From positions 3,534,001-3,598,000 of the forward strand of contig NZ_CP092423.2 of assembly GCF_022374895.2 (NCBI RefSeq): a stretch of 64,000 bases of DNA, written 5' to 3'. The notes beneath the pieces were generated by a model. The model did no database searches, was not told where the DNA came from, and was given only the letters and a program-made list of their open reading frames with translations. This document shows, piece by piece, positions 1 to 8,264 of the stretch; position 1 is the first letter of the stretch, and every line of letters starts with the position of its first letter. Made by a program: the position numbers and the translations under genes. The stretch is from Mycobacterium lentiflavum (GTDB taxonomy: Bacteria > Actinomycetota > Actinomycetes > Mycobacteriales > Mycobacteriaceae).

Positions 1-386
1 AGGTGTTCGCCGTCGCGTCGCGGCTACCCGTCGAGGCGAAGATCACCCGTACGACCACCAAATACGCGCTGCGGCGCGCGCTGGAACCGATCGTCCCCAC
101 CCACGTGCTACACCGGCCCAAACTGGGCTTTCCGGTGCCCATCAGGCACTGGTTGCGCGCCGGCGAACTGCTGGAGTGGGCCTACGCGACCGTCGACGCG
201 TCGCAGGCCGGTCAGCTGGTCGACACCGCCGCCGTGCGCCGGATGCTCGACGAACACCGCGGCGGCACCAGCGATCACAGCCGGCGGCTCTGGACGGTGT
301 TGATCTTCATGCTCTGGCACGCGATCTTCGTCGAGCACACCGTGGTGCCCCAGATCAGCGAGCCGGTCTACCCCGTCCAGCTCTAG
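1..386 (+). CDS. asnB: Asparagine synthase (glutamine-hydrolysing), C-terminal end
   Basis: The reading frame is already open at the left edge and stops at TAG 384-386, so only about the last 128 residues are here. They contain the synthetase-domain tail typical of AsnB (RPKLGFPVPIRHWL followed by a helical C-terminus). The family makes asparagine from aspartate, ATP and glutamine; the N-terminal glutaminase domain and ATP pyrophosphatase loop lie outside the window. It converges with adoK 24 bp away, the order of Rv2201/Rv2202c in M. tuberculosis. Assignment rests on the C-terminal sequence plus synteny. Confidence 0.85.
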   Translation, partial: VFAVASRLPVEAKITRTTTKYALRRALEPIVPTHVLHRPKLGFPVPIRHWLRAGELLEWAYATVDASQAGQLVDTAAVRRMLDEHRGGTSDHSRRLWTVLIFMLWHAIFVEHTVVPQISEPVYPVQL

Positions 387-410
387 CAGCTGCGCGAACT
401 CAGGCCGGCA

Positions 411-1385
411 CTAGGCCAGTACGGAGGCGATCTCGGCGGCCGCCTCGTCGCCGTAGGCATCCGCCAGCCGCGTCTTGGCTTCCGCGTGGTCCCACGTCCA
501 CTCCTGCGTGCCGGTCGATTCCAGCACCAGCACGGCCACCAGCGAGCCCAGCTGCGCCGAACGCTCCAGGCTCAGTCCGGCGCTGCGCCCGGTGAGGAAA
601 CCGGCCCGGAACGCGTCGCCGACGCCGGTGGGGTCGGTCTGACTCTTCTCCGGCACCACGCCGACGTGGGTGGTGGTGCCGTCGCGCTCGACGATGTCCA
701 CGCCCTTGGCGCCCAGCGTCGTCACCCGCAGGCCGACCTTTTCCTGCACCTCGTTCTCCGACCAGCCGGTCTTGTTGAGCATCAGCTCCCATTCGTAGTC
801 ATTGGTGAACAGGTAGGCGGCCCCGTCGATCAGCTTGTTGATCTCCTCGCCGGACAGGCGCGGCAGCTGCTGGGACGGGTCGGCGGCGAACTCCAGGCCG
901 AGCTTGCGGCACTCCTCGGTGTGCACCACCATCGCGTCGGGGTCGTTGGCCCCGATGATGACCAGGTCCGGCTTGCCGACCGATGACACGACGTCGGAGA
1001 GCTTGATGTTGCGGGCCTCCGACATGGCGCCCGGGTAGAACGACGCGATCTGGGCCATGTCCTCGTCGGTGGTGCAGGTGAACCGGGCGGTGTGCGCGGT
1101 CTTGGAGATCAGCACGTTCTCGCAGTTGACCCCGTGGCGCTCCAGCCATTCGCGGTATTCGCCGAAGTCGTGGCCGGCCGCGCCGACCAGCGCGACGTCA
1201 CCGCCGAGCACGCCGATGGCGAAGGCGATGTTGCCTGCCACGCCGCCACGGTGAATCACCAGGTCGTCGACCAGGAAGCTGAGCGAAACCTTCTGCAGAT
1301 GTTCGGCCAGCAGATGCTCGGAAAACCGGCCGGGAAAACGCATCAGATTGTCGGTCGCAATCGAACCGGTCACCGCGATCGTCAC
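411..1385 (-). CDS. adoK: Adenosine kinase, PfkB/ribokinase family
   Basis: A 324-residue PfkB-type sugar/nucleoside kinase. The N-terminal signature HRGGVAGNIAFAIGVLGG and the C-terminal DPTGVGDAFRAGF, which carries the catalytic Asp and anion hole, are both present. The near match to M. tuberculosis Rv2202c supports adenosine kinase (adenosine + ATP to AMP), a purine-salvage enzyme of ribokinase type unlike eukaryotic adenosine kinases. I chose GTG at 1385 because a GGTGGA ribosome site lies about 6 nt upstream and the length then equals that of Rv2202c; an in-frame ATG at 1403 would add six residues. Cytosolic, transcribed alone on the minus strand. Confidence 0.9.
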   Translation of the reverse strand: MTIAVTGSIATDNLMRFPGRFSEHLLAEHLQKVSLSFLVDDLVIHRGGVAGNIAFAIGVLGGDVALVGAAGHDFGEYREWLERHGVNCENVLISKTAHTARFTCTTDEDMAQIASFYPGAMSEARNIKLSDVVSSVGKPDLVIIGANDPDAMVVHTEECRKLGLEFAADPSQQLPRLSGEEINKLIDGAAYLFTNDYEWELMLNKTGWSENEVQEKVGLRVTTLGAKGVDIVERDGTTTHVGVVPEKSQTDPTGVGDAFRAGFLTGRSAGLSLERSAQLGSLVAVLVLESTGTQEWTWDHAEAKTRLADAYGDEAAAEIASVLA

Positions 1386-1591
1386 GAAATGTCCACCCTT
1401 CATCGGTAAGCGCGTCTAGCCTACCCAGGTGTTTAGACGGCGTGTTTCGAGGCCAACCAGACAGCGCCGGCGTCCGCAGTCGGCGCACGGGGGTGCGCTA
1501 GCCTCCCTAGGGAACTCACTGAAGTCGCCGGGGCCGAATACTCGGGCGGTACCCGCTCGTGGTCGGTGTCGACCAACGTAGGAGAACCACG

Positions 1592-2260
1592 ATGGGCGGT
1601 CCGCATTCGCCGAACCACGCTGTCGGCGGTGACCGACCGGTGCCCTACACCGAGCCGGTCGACTTCCCGCACGATCCCCCGGTTGGCGAAACCGCCTTCG
1701 CGCCGGGGCCGGGCAACCAGCATGCCCCGGGCGGCTACCCCGGCCCAACGCCGCCGCCGGGCTACCCGAAGCGGCGTTCAACGCGACGGTTGGTCATCGG
1801 GGTGCTAGCGGCCATCGCACTGGTCGCGGCGATGACGGCGGCGATCGTGTACGGCGTCCGCACCAACGGGGCCAACACCGGCGCCTCGTTCTCCGAAGCC
1901 TCGGCCAAGACGGCGATCCAGGGCTACCTGGACGCGCTGGAGAACCGCAACACCGACGAGATCGCCCGCAACGCGCTGTGCGGCCTCTACGACGGCGTCC
2001 GCGACCGCCGGTCCGACCAAGCGCTGGCCAAGCTGAGCAGCGACGCGTTCCGTAAGCAGTTCTCCCAGGTCCAGCTGACATCGATCGACAAGATCGTGTA
2101 CCTGTCGCAGTACCAGGCTCAGGCGCTGTTCACGATGCAGGTATCACCTGCCGCCGGCGGCCCAATGCGCGGACAGGTTCAGGGCGTCGCGCAGCTGTTG
2201 TTCCAGCGCGGCGAGATCCTGGTGTGCTCCTACGTGCTGCGTACCGGGGGCTCGTACTAG
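1592..2260 (+). CDS. Membrane-anchored protein of Rv2203 type
   Basis: A 222-residue protein with a Pro/Gly-rich cytosolic N-terminus (about 60 residues), one transmembrane helix around residues 70-90 (LVIGVLAAIALVAAMTAAIV) and an extracytoplasmic C-terminal domain of about 125 residues with two Cys. The C-terminal part resembles the small alpha+beta domains of mycobacterial Mce-associated or DUF4878-like proteins (FTMQV, LLFQRGEILVCSYVL). The start is the ATG preceded by AGGAGAACCACG. It matches Rv2203 by position and composition. Function unknown; a single-pass envelope protein is all the sequence supports. Confidence 0.8.
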   Translation: MGGPHSPNHAVGGDRPVPYTEPVDFPHDPPVGETAFAPGPGNQHAPGGYPGPTPPPGYPKRRSTRRLVIGVLAAIALVAAMTAAIVYGVRTNGANTGASFSEASAKTAIQGYLDALENRNTDEIARNALCGLYDGVRDRRSDQALAKLSSDAFRKQFSQVQLTSIDKIVYLSQYQAQALFTMQVSPAAGGPMRGQVQGVAQLLFQRGEILVCSYVLRTGGSY

Positions 2261-2282
2261 CCCGACGGATCACACGCCGCTG

Positions 2283-2642
2283 TTAGTTGAAGGAATCCCC
2301 GCAGGCGCATGAACCCGTGGCGTTCGGGTTGTCGATGGTGAAGCCCTGCTTCTCGATGGTGTCCACGAAGTCGATCGAGGCGCCTTCGACATACGGAGCG
2401 CTCATCCGGTCCACCGTCAGCGTCACGCCACCGAAGTCGGCGGTCAGATCGCCTTCCAGCGAACGGTCGTCGAAGAACAGGTTGTAGCGCAGGCCGGCGC
2501 ATCCGCCCGGCTGAACGGCGATACGCAGCGCCAGGTCGTCGCGTCCCTCTTGGTCCAGCAGGGACTTCGCCTTGGTGGCGGCGGCCTCGGTCAGGATTAC
2601 GCCGTGGGTGGTCGTGGCGCTCGACTCGTTTTGCACCGTCAT
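2283..2642 (-). CDS. erpA: A-type iron-sulfur cluster carrier (HesB/ErpA family)
   Basis: A 119-residue HesB/IscA-family protein with the three invariant cysteines: Cys47 in GGCAGLRY and Cys112/Cys114 in GSCACGDSF at the C-terminus. Family members bind and hand over Fe-S clusters to apo-enzymes, possibly here to clients such as lipoyl synthase LipA encoded further along. The ATG at 2642 is preceded by GTAGGAGAAGTA, so the longer in-frame extension upstream is not used. Equivalent to Rv2204c. Specific clients are inference. Confidence 0.92.
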   Translation of the reverse strand: MTVQNESSATTTHGVILTEAAATKAKSLLDQEGRDDLALRIAVQPGGCAGLRYNLFFDDRSLEGDLTADFGGVTLTVDRMSAPYVEGASIDFVDTIEKQGFTIDNPNATGSCACGDSFN

Positions 2643-2712
2643 TACTTCTCCTACATGCCTGTCGTTGGGTAGGTGCCCGGGCACCCGAACCACTCGGGTA
2701 AAACCCAATGCG

Positions 2713-3789
2713 TCAACGGTACCTCGCGGGACCGCTATTCCCGAGTCGCGCCGCCACCTGTGACGCTAATCCCATCAGCTGGTTTGCGGCGTCGGCCAGC
2801 GCCAATCCCACCGAACCGGCGTACTCGGCCATGGACAGCGCGGACATGATGCCCGCCGTTCGCACCGCCGTCTTCTCCAGGCCCACCTGCCCGGCCAGCA
2901 CGATCACCGGAATTCCCAGCGGGCCGGCCGCCGCGGCGAGCGAACCGACCACCTTTCCGTGCAGCGACTGCTCGTCGAACTTGCCTTCGCCGGTGACGAT
3001 CAGCTCGGCAATGTCGAGGTCGTCGGCCAGATGGGTGTGCTCGGCGATGATCGCCGCGCCGGACTCGCAGCGGCCCCCGAGCGCAAGCAAACCCGCGCCG
3101 ATACCCCCGGCGGCGGCGGCCCCGGGCTCCGAGCTCACATCGCGACCGGCCACCGCTTCCAGTTGCAGCGCCCACGCCTCGAGGCGGACTTCCAGCGCCG
3201 CGACGGTCGCCGTGTCGGCGCCCTTCTGCGGCCCGAACACCCGGGCCGCGCCCCACGGCCCCACCAGCGGATATTCCGTGTCCGAGGCGGCGATCAGCTC
3301 GACATCGGCCAGTTGATGCCGGGCGATCTCCAGGCCGCCCAGCTCGGCGATCATGCCCTGCCCGCCGTCGCTGCACGCGCTGCCGCCCAGTCCCACCACG
3401 ATGCGCCTCGCCCCGGCGCGCAGCGCCTCGGCGATCAGCTGCCCGACTCCCCTGCTGTGCGCCGTCAGCGCCGTCTCGGGGTCGGCGGGACGGCCGAGCA
3501 GTGCCAGACCGCAGGCCTGCGCAATTTCCAGGTAGGCGGTCGCCGTCTCCGGCTCCCAGACCCACTCGGCTTCGACCGTCGTGTCCAGCGGCCCGGCGAC
3601 CTCGACGCGCCGCTTCTCCCCTAGCCGGTTGGCCAGCACCTCGATGAAACCGGGGCCGCCGTCGGACTGCGGGGCGACGATGAACTGGTCACCCGGGCGG
3701 GACCGTGTCCAGCCGGTCGCGATAGCGGCGGCAGCTTCCAGCGCCGAAAGACTGTCGCCGTAGCAGTCCGGGGCCACCAACACCCGCAT
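2713..3789 (-). CDS. Glycerate kinase (GlxK/GarK family)
   Basis: A 358-residue member of glycerate kinase family 1, which phosphorylates glycerate with ATP. Typical segments are the N-terminal VLVAPDCYGDSLSALEAA, SDGGPGF, the Gly-rich GLGGSACSDGGQGM, and the C-terminal TGEGKFDEQSLHGK. Length from the ATG at 3789 matches Rv2205c. In-frame ATGs at 3846-3864 would add about 20-25 residues not seen in that family, and no start has a strong ribosome site. Transcribed on the minus strand just upstream of, and in line with, erpA (70 bp apart). Confidence 0.85.
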   Translation of the reverse strand: MRVLVAPDCYGDSLSALEAAAAIATGWTRSRPGDQFIVAPQSDGGPGFIEVLANRLGEKRRVEVAGPLDTTVEAEWVWEPETATAYLEIAQACGLALLGRPADPETALTAHSRGVGQLIAEALRAGARRIVVGLGGSACSDGGQGMIAELGGLEIARHQLADVELIAASDTEYPLVGPWGAARVFGPQKGADTATVAALEVRLEAWALQLEAVAGRDVSSEPGAAAAGGIGAGLLALGGRCESGAAIIAEHTHLADDLDIAELIVTGEGKFDEQSLHGKVVGSLAAAAGPLGIPVIVLAGQVGLEKTAVRTAGIMSALSMAEYAGSVGLALADAANQLMGLASQVAARLGNSGPARYR

Positions 3790-3981
3790 CGCCGGCAATT
3801 GCAAACGACCCGGAGAAAGACCAGTGGCAACATCGTCCGAGGCCATCGAGCCGTTGTCCATCACCCGTAGCCGTTCATCACTGTTAAGGGTAGGTCCAAC
3901 TAACCTGCGGCCGCAGAGCTATCGCGATGCCTGACGGGCCCATTCACCGAACCGGGCGAGTCGCGAAGTAACCTGGCGGTT

Positions 3982-4668
3982 GTGAAGTTGTTGGGCCGTA
4001 AGAAAACCCATGAAGAGGTCGGCGACGGCGATCTTGTGACACCGGTTGTGTCCGATGCCGCCCAGGAGGCGGCGCCGCGCGGGTCGCGCACGACCGGCCC
4101 CAAGGGCCGGCCCACACCCAAGCGCGAAGCCGGCCGGCGCAACGCGAGGAAGGGCCCCGTCGCCCCGGCGCCCAAGACCGCCGCCGAAGCGCGGGCTCGC
4201 CGCAAATCGCTGGCCGGCCAGAAGCTCAGCCGTGAGGAGCGCAAGGCCGAGCGCACCGCCGGCCGGGCCCGGATGACCGACCGCCGGGAACGCATGATGG
4301 CCGGCGAAGAGGCCTACCTGTTGCCGCGCGACCAGGGTCCGATCCGCCGCTACGTGCGCGACGTGGTCGATGCCCGGCGCAACCTGCTCGGCCTGTTCAT
4401 GCCGTCGACGCTGGGTCTGCTGTTCGTCATGTTCGGGGCTCCGCAGCTGCAGCTCTACATCTCCCCCGCGATGCTGGTGATCACCGCGATCATGGCCATC
4501 GACGGCCTGATCCTGGGCCGCAAAGTCAGCAGGCTGGTCGACGAGAAGTTCCCCAGCAACACCGAAAGCCGTTGGAAACTTGGCATTTACGCCGCCAGCC
4601 GGGCATCCCAGATGCGCCGCATGCGGGCGCCGCGGCCTCAGGTCAAGCGCGGCAGCAGTGTCGGCTAG
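3982..4668 (+). CDS. DUF3043 membrane protein
   Basis: A 228-residue protein starting at GTG. The first 120 residues are very basic and charged (Lys/Arg/Glu-rich); two hydrophobic segments follow at about residues 134-154 and 158-178, then a basic tail. This is the DUF3043 arrangement of Rv2206. It lies immediately upstream of the cobU-cobT-cobS cluster on the same strand, possibly as first gene of the transcript, but nothing in the sequence ties it to cobalamin. Function unknown. Confidence 0.85.
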   Translation: MKLLGRKKTHEEVGDGDLVTPVVSDAAQEAAPRGSRTTGPKGRPTPKREAGRRNARKGPVAPAPKTAAEARARRKSLAGQKLSREERKAERTAGRARMTDRRERMMAGEEAYLLPRDQGPIRRYVRDVVDARRNLLGLFMPSTLGLLFVMFGAPQLQLYISPAMLVITAIMAIDGLILGRKVSRLVDEKFPSNTESRWKLGIYAASRASQMRRMRAPRPQVKRGSSVG

Positions 4669-4695
4669 CCGTTGCCGGAAAGCCTCCTGACCCCA

Positions 4696-5232
4696 GTGCG
4701 CACCCTGGTGCTCGGCGGGATCAGGTCGGGCAAATCCGAGTGGGCCGAGGAAGCCATCGCCGCGTCGGTGCCGTCCGGGCAACCGGTCCGTTACCTGGCC
4801 GCCGGACTGAGCGACGACAGCGATGCGGACTGGGTTGATCGGATCGCGAAACACCGCGGGCGCCGGCCCGCGCACTGGTCGACGGTCGAGACCTTGGACA
4901 TCACCACCGAATTGCAGCAGTCCCCGGACACGCCGACCCTGGTCGACGACCTCGGCACCTGGCTGACCGGGACCCTGGATCGCCACCAGGCCTGGGTGCA
5001 CGGATCGGTGGCCGCTCCGGTCGACGCGATGCTTGACGCCGTCGGCGCGTTCGAATCCACGCTGGTGCTGGTCAGTCCCGAGGTCGGGCTGACCCTCGTG
5101 CCCGCCACCGCGTCCGGGCGCCGTTTCGCCGACGAGCTGGGCTGCCTCAACCAGCGCGTCGCGGCATTGTGCGATCAAGTGGTGTTGGTGGTGGCCGGTC
5201 AGCCGCTATCGATCAAACCGTCAGGAACATGA
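4696..5232 (+). CDS. cobU: Adenosylcobinamide kinase / guanylyltransferase
   Basis: A 178-residue CobU-type enzyme. It begins with a P-loop (GGIRSGKS, residues 7-14), followed by the IAKHRGRRPAHWSTVE block with the family's guanylylated-His region, and LVDDLGTWLTG. CobU phosphorylates adenosylcobinamide and adds GMP to give AdoCbi-GDP, the substrate of CobS. GTG 4696 gives the expected VRTLVLGG start; an in-frame TTG at 4672 is an alternative directly after the preceding stop. Its TGA overlaps the ATG of cobT, so the genes are translationally coupled. In M. tuberculosis I recall cobU far away (Rv0254c), so this position is a difference. Confidence 0.88.
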   Translation: MRTLVLGGIRSGKSEWAEEAIAASVPSGQPVRYLAAGLSDDSDADWVDRIAKHRGRRPAHWSTVETLDITTELQQSPDTPTLVDDLGTWLTGTLDRHQAWVHGSVAAPVDAMLDAVGAFESTLVLVSPEVGLTLVPATASGRRFADELGCLNQRVAALCDQVVLVVAGQPLSIKPSGT

Positions 5233-6293
5233 TGGAATTCGCGCTGATCTCCGCCCCCGACGCGGCCGTGGCCGCTGCTGCCCGCGCCCGGCAGGACACC
5301 CTGACCAAACCGCGCGGCGCGCTGGGCCGTCTCGAGGACCTGTCCGTGTGGATCGCGTCGTGCCAAGGGCATTGCCCGCCAATGCAATTCGCACGCGCTC
5401 GGGTGGTGGTGTTCGCCGGCGATCACGGCATCGCCAAATCCGGGGTGTCGGCGTACCCGCCGGAGGTGACCGCACAGATGGTCGCCAACATCGAGGCCGG
5501 CGGCGCGGCGATCAACACGCTGGCCGCGATCGCGGACGCGACGGTGCGCATCGCCGACGTGGCGGTGGACGCCGAGCCGCTCTCGGAGCAGATCGGCGCG
5601 CACAAGGTGCGGCGCGCCAGCGGCGACATCGCGGTGCAGGACGCGCTGACCGACGAGGAGACCGCCAGCGCGATCGCGGCGGGCCAGCGCATCGCCGACG
5701 AAGAGGTCGACGCCGGCGCCGACCTGTTGATCGCCGGCGACATGGGCATCGGAAACACTACCGCCGCAGCCGTTCTGGTGGCAGCGCTGACGAACGCCGA
5801 GCCGGTCGCGGTGGTCGGCTTCGGCTCCGGTATCGACGACGCCGGCTGGGCCCGCAAGACGGCCGCGGTCCGCGACGCGTTGTACCGGACCCGGCCGGTG
5901 CTGCCCGACCCGGTCGCCTTGCTGCGCTGCTGCGGCGGCGCGGATCTGGCCGCGATGGCCGGCTTTTGCGCTCAAGCCGCGGTGCGGCGCACCCCGGTGC
6001 TGCTCGACGGCATGGCGGTGACGGCCGCCGCGCTGGTCGCCGAACGCCTGGCACCGGGCGCGCGGCAGTGGTGGCAGGCCGGCCATCGATCCACCGAGCC
6101 GGGTCATGCGCTAGCGCTGACCGCGCTGGACCTGGACCCGATCCTGGACCTGCGGATGCGGCTGGGCGAGGGTAGCGGCGCGACGCTGGCCGTGCCGGTG
6201 CTGCGCGCCGCGGTGGCCACGCTGTCGTCGATGGCGACGTTCTCCGAAGCCGGTGTTTCGAACCGGCCCGACGACGCCACGACGTCCCCGTGA
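5229..6293 (+). CDS. cobT: Nicotinate-nucleotide:DMB phosphoribosyltransferase
   Basis: A 354-residue CobT. It transfers phosphoribose from nicotinate mononucleotide to dimethylbenzimidazole, making the alpha-ribazole phosphate lower ligand of B12. Visible family blocks are FAGDHGIAKSGVSAYP, the Gly-rich AGDMGIGNTTAAAVL, and the C-terminal MRLGEGSGAT with the catalytic Glu. The start ATG overlaps the cobU stop (ATGA) and is preceded by AGGAAC. The 3' end overlaps cobS as GTGA. The last 15 or so residues, after the family domain, are variable. Matches Rv2207. Confidence 0.95.
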   Translation: MMEFALISAPDAAVAAAARARQDTLTKPRGALGRLEDLSVWIASCQGHCPPMQFARARVVVFAGDHGIAKSGVSAYPPEVTAQMVANIEAGGAAINTLAAIADATVRIADVAVDAEPLSEQIGAHKVRRASGDIAVQDALTDEETASAIAAGQRIADEEVDAGADLLIAGDMGIGNTTAAAVLVAALTNAEPVAVVGFGSGIDDAGWARKTAAVRDALYRTRPVLPDPVALLRCCGGADLAAMAGFCAQAAVRRTPVLLDGMAVTAAALVAERLAPGARQWWQAGHRSTEPGHALALTALDLDPILDLRMRLGEGSGATLAVPVLRAAVATLSSMATFSEAGVSNRPDDATTSP

Positions 6294-7036
6294 TCCGCTC
6301 GCTGGCAACGGCTTTCGCATTCGGAACGGTACTACCCGGGCGAGGCGGCGCCCCGATGGGCCGCGGCGCGATGACCGCGCTGCCGGTAGTCGGTGCGGCC
6401 CTGGGAGTACTGGCCGCGGGCATCACCTGGGGCGGCTCGCTGACCTTCGGTGCATCCAGCCCGCTGCCGGGATTGCTTGCCGTGGCGGCACTTGCACTCG
6501 CGACCCGCGGACTGCACATCGACGGCGTCGCCGACACCGCCGACGGGCTGGGCTGCTACGGGCCGCCGCCGCGTGCCCTGGCGGTGATGCGCGACGGGTC
6601 GACGGGACCTTTCGGAGTCGCGGCCGTCGTACTGGTGATCCTGTTGCAGGGCTTGGCATTTTCGGCGCTCGGCGCGACCTGGCGGCACGGGCTTCCCGCG
6701 ATCGGCGTGGCGGTTGCCGCCGGCCGGGTCAGCGCCGTGCTGGCCTGCCGCCGCTCGGTGGCGGCGGCCGACGGGAGCACCCTGGGCGCCCACGTCGCCG
6801 GCACTCAGCCACTGCCGGTCGTCGCCGGCTGGATCGTGGCGCTGCTGGGGGCTTCGCTGGTGGCGGCTCCGCGACCGTGGCAGGGGCCGGCCGCGGTGCT
6901 GCTGGCGTTGTGCTGCGGCGCGGTGCTGGTCGCGCACTGCGTGCGCCGCTTCGGCGGCATCAGCGGCGACGTGCTCGGCGCCGCAATCGAACTGACCACG
7001 ACGGTCAGCGCCGTGGCGCTTGCCGCACTTCGTTAG
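6290..7036 (+). CDS. cobS: Adenosylcobinamide-GDP ribazoletransferase (cobalamin synthase)
   Basis: A 248-residue polytopic membrane protein of the CobS family, which joins AdoCbi-GDP with alpha-ribazole (phosphate) in the last step of B12 assembly. The signature GLHIDGVADTADGLG, with metal-binding acidic residues, lies around residues 74-88, and about six hydrophobic helices follow. The GTG start overlaps the cobT stop by four bases. Equivalent to Rv2208. The membrane protein Rv2209 that follows it in M. tuberculosis is absent; only 57 bp separate cobS from convergent ilvE. Confidence 0.93.
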   Translation: MIRSLATAFAFGTVLPGRGGAPMGRGAMTALPVVGAALGVLAAGITWGGSLTFGASSPLPGLLAVAALALATRGLHIDGVADTADGLGCYGPPPRALAVMRDGSTGPFGVAAVVLVILLQGLAFSALGATWRHGLPAIGVAVAAGRVSAVLACRRSVAAADGSTLGAHVAGTQPLPVVAGWIVALLGASLVAAPRPWQGPAAVLLALCCGAVLVAHCVRRFGGISGDVLGAAIELTTTVSAVALAALR

Positions 7037-7093
7037 TCCAACCGTGAAACTGACTTCATGCTGGGCACGTCAGCGGCACACCCGCCGAGTGCG

Positions 7094-8209
7094 TTAGCCA
7101 AGCCGCGTCATCCAGCCGTGCGTGTCGGCGAAGGTCCCCCGCTGAATGCGGGTCAGCGTGTTGCGCAGCGCCATCGTCACCTCACCCGGCCGGCCGTCGC
7201 CGATGGTGAACTCGGTGTCGGCGTACTTCACCCGCCCGACCGGCGTGATGACCGCCGCGGTGCCGCAAGCAAATACTTCGGTGATCTCCCCAGCGGCGGC
7301 CTTCTTCTGCCACTCGTCGATATCGATCTTGCGCTCTTCGACCGTGAAACCTGCGTCAAGTGCCAACTGCAGCAACGAATCCCGCGTTATGCCCGGCAGC
7401 AGCGAGCCGGACAGCTCCGGGGTGACCAGCCGAGAGGTGCCGCCGCTGCCCAGCACGAAGAACAGGTTCATGCCGCCCATCTCTTCGATGAAGCGACGCT
7501 CGACTGCATCGAGCCAAACCACTTGGTCGCAACCGTTTTCCGCGGCTTCGACCTGAGCCACCAGCGACGCGGCGTAGTTGCCGCCGAACTTGGCCGCACC
7601 GGTACCGCCCGGGCAGGCCCGCACGTAATCCGTTGACACCCAAACGTCGACGGGGTTGATGCCGTTTTTGAAGTACGCGCCGGCGGGCGAAGCGATCAGC
7701 AGGTACCGGTAGTGCTTGGCCGGCCGCACCCCCAGCCCCGGCTCGGTCGCGAAGATGAACGGCCGCAGATACAGCGCCTCTTCGCCGCCCGCCCTGGGCA
7801 CCCACGCGTTGTCGACAGCAATGAGCTGGCGCAGGGATTCGAGGAAGAGCTCGTCGGGCAGCTCGGGAATGGCGATGCGCCGCGCGGACCCGCGCATCCG
7901 GGCGGCGTTGGCTTCCGGGCGAAATGACACGACCGAGCCGTCGGCCCAGCGGTATACCTTGAGCCCCTCGAACACTTCCTGCGCGTAGTGCAGCACGATC
8001 GCGGACGGGTCCAGCTGGATTGGGCCGTACGGGATCACCCGGGCGTTGTGCCAGCCCTGGCCTTGACCGGTTCCGTCGTAATCGACCGAAACCATGTGGT
8101 CGGTGAAGAACTTGCCGAATCCGGGGTCGGCCAGGATGGAGTCACGTTCTGCGCCACTAGCGGGATTAGACGCGTGTTGAACGGTGAACTCTAGCAGGCC
8201 GCTCGTCAT
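7094..8209 (-). CDS. ilvE: Branched-chain amino acid aminotransferase
   Basis: A 371-residue fold-type IV PLP aminotransferase that interconverts Val/Leu/Ile and their 2-oxo acids. The PLP-Lys lies in GTGAAKFGGNYAAS, and EVFACGTAAVITPV, binding the cofactor phosphate, is near the C-terminus. It matches Rv2210c throughout. The start ATG at 8209 has no upstream ribosome-binding sequence; instead a -10 element stands six bases before it, suggesting a leaderless mRNA. An upstream in-frame ATG at 8251 would place that promoter inside the gene and is unlikely. Confidence 0.95.
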   Translation of the reverse strand: MTSGLLEFTVQHASNPASGAERDSILADPGFGKFFTDHMVSVDYDGTGQGQGWHNARVIPYGPIQLDPSAIVLHYAQEVFEGLKVYRWADGSVVSFRPEANAARMRGSARRIAIPELPDELFLESLRQLIAVDNAWVPRAGGEEALYLRPFIFATEPGLGVRPAKHYRYLLIASPAGAYFKNGINPVDVWVSTDYVRACPGGTGAAKFGGNYAASLVAQVEAAENGCDQVVWLDAVERRFIEEMGGMNLFFVLGSGGTSRLVTPELSGSLLPGITRDSLLQLALDAGFTVEERKIDIDEWQKKAAAGEITEVFACGTAAVITPVGRVKYADTEFTIGDGRPGEVTMALRNTLTRIQRGTFADTHGWMTRLG

Positions 8210-8215
8210 GCGCCG

Positions 8216-8221
8216 ATTGTA
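8216..8221 (-). promoter_or_regulatory. Candidate leaderless promoter of ilvE (-10 TACAAT)
   Basis: On the minus strand TACAAT is followed by CGGCGC and then the ilvE ATG. A mycobacterial -10 (TANNNT) six to seven bases before the start codon places transcription initiation at the A of ATG. The -10 adjoins a short inverted repeat, GTATA-TGCG-TATAC, at 8219-8232. No clear -35 is seen. Inferred from pattern only. Confidence 0.5.
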
Positions 8222-8264
8222 TATGCGTATACCAACAGGTTTTTCCCGCATGAAGCGGCGGTGG

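Noticed and set aside
4600..4700. Cobalamin riboswitch upstream of cobU-cobT-cobS
   Set aside because: Only about 27 bp separate cobU from the preceding gene, and no B12-box-like sequence was seen there or upstream of cobC or cobD.
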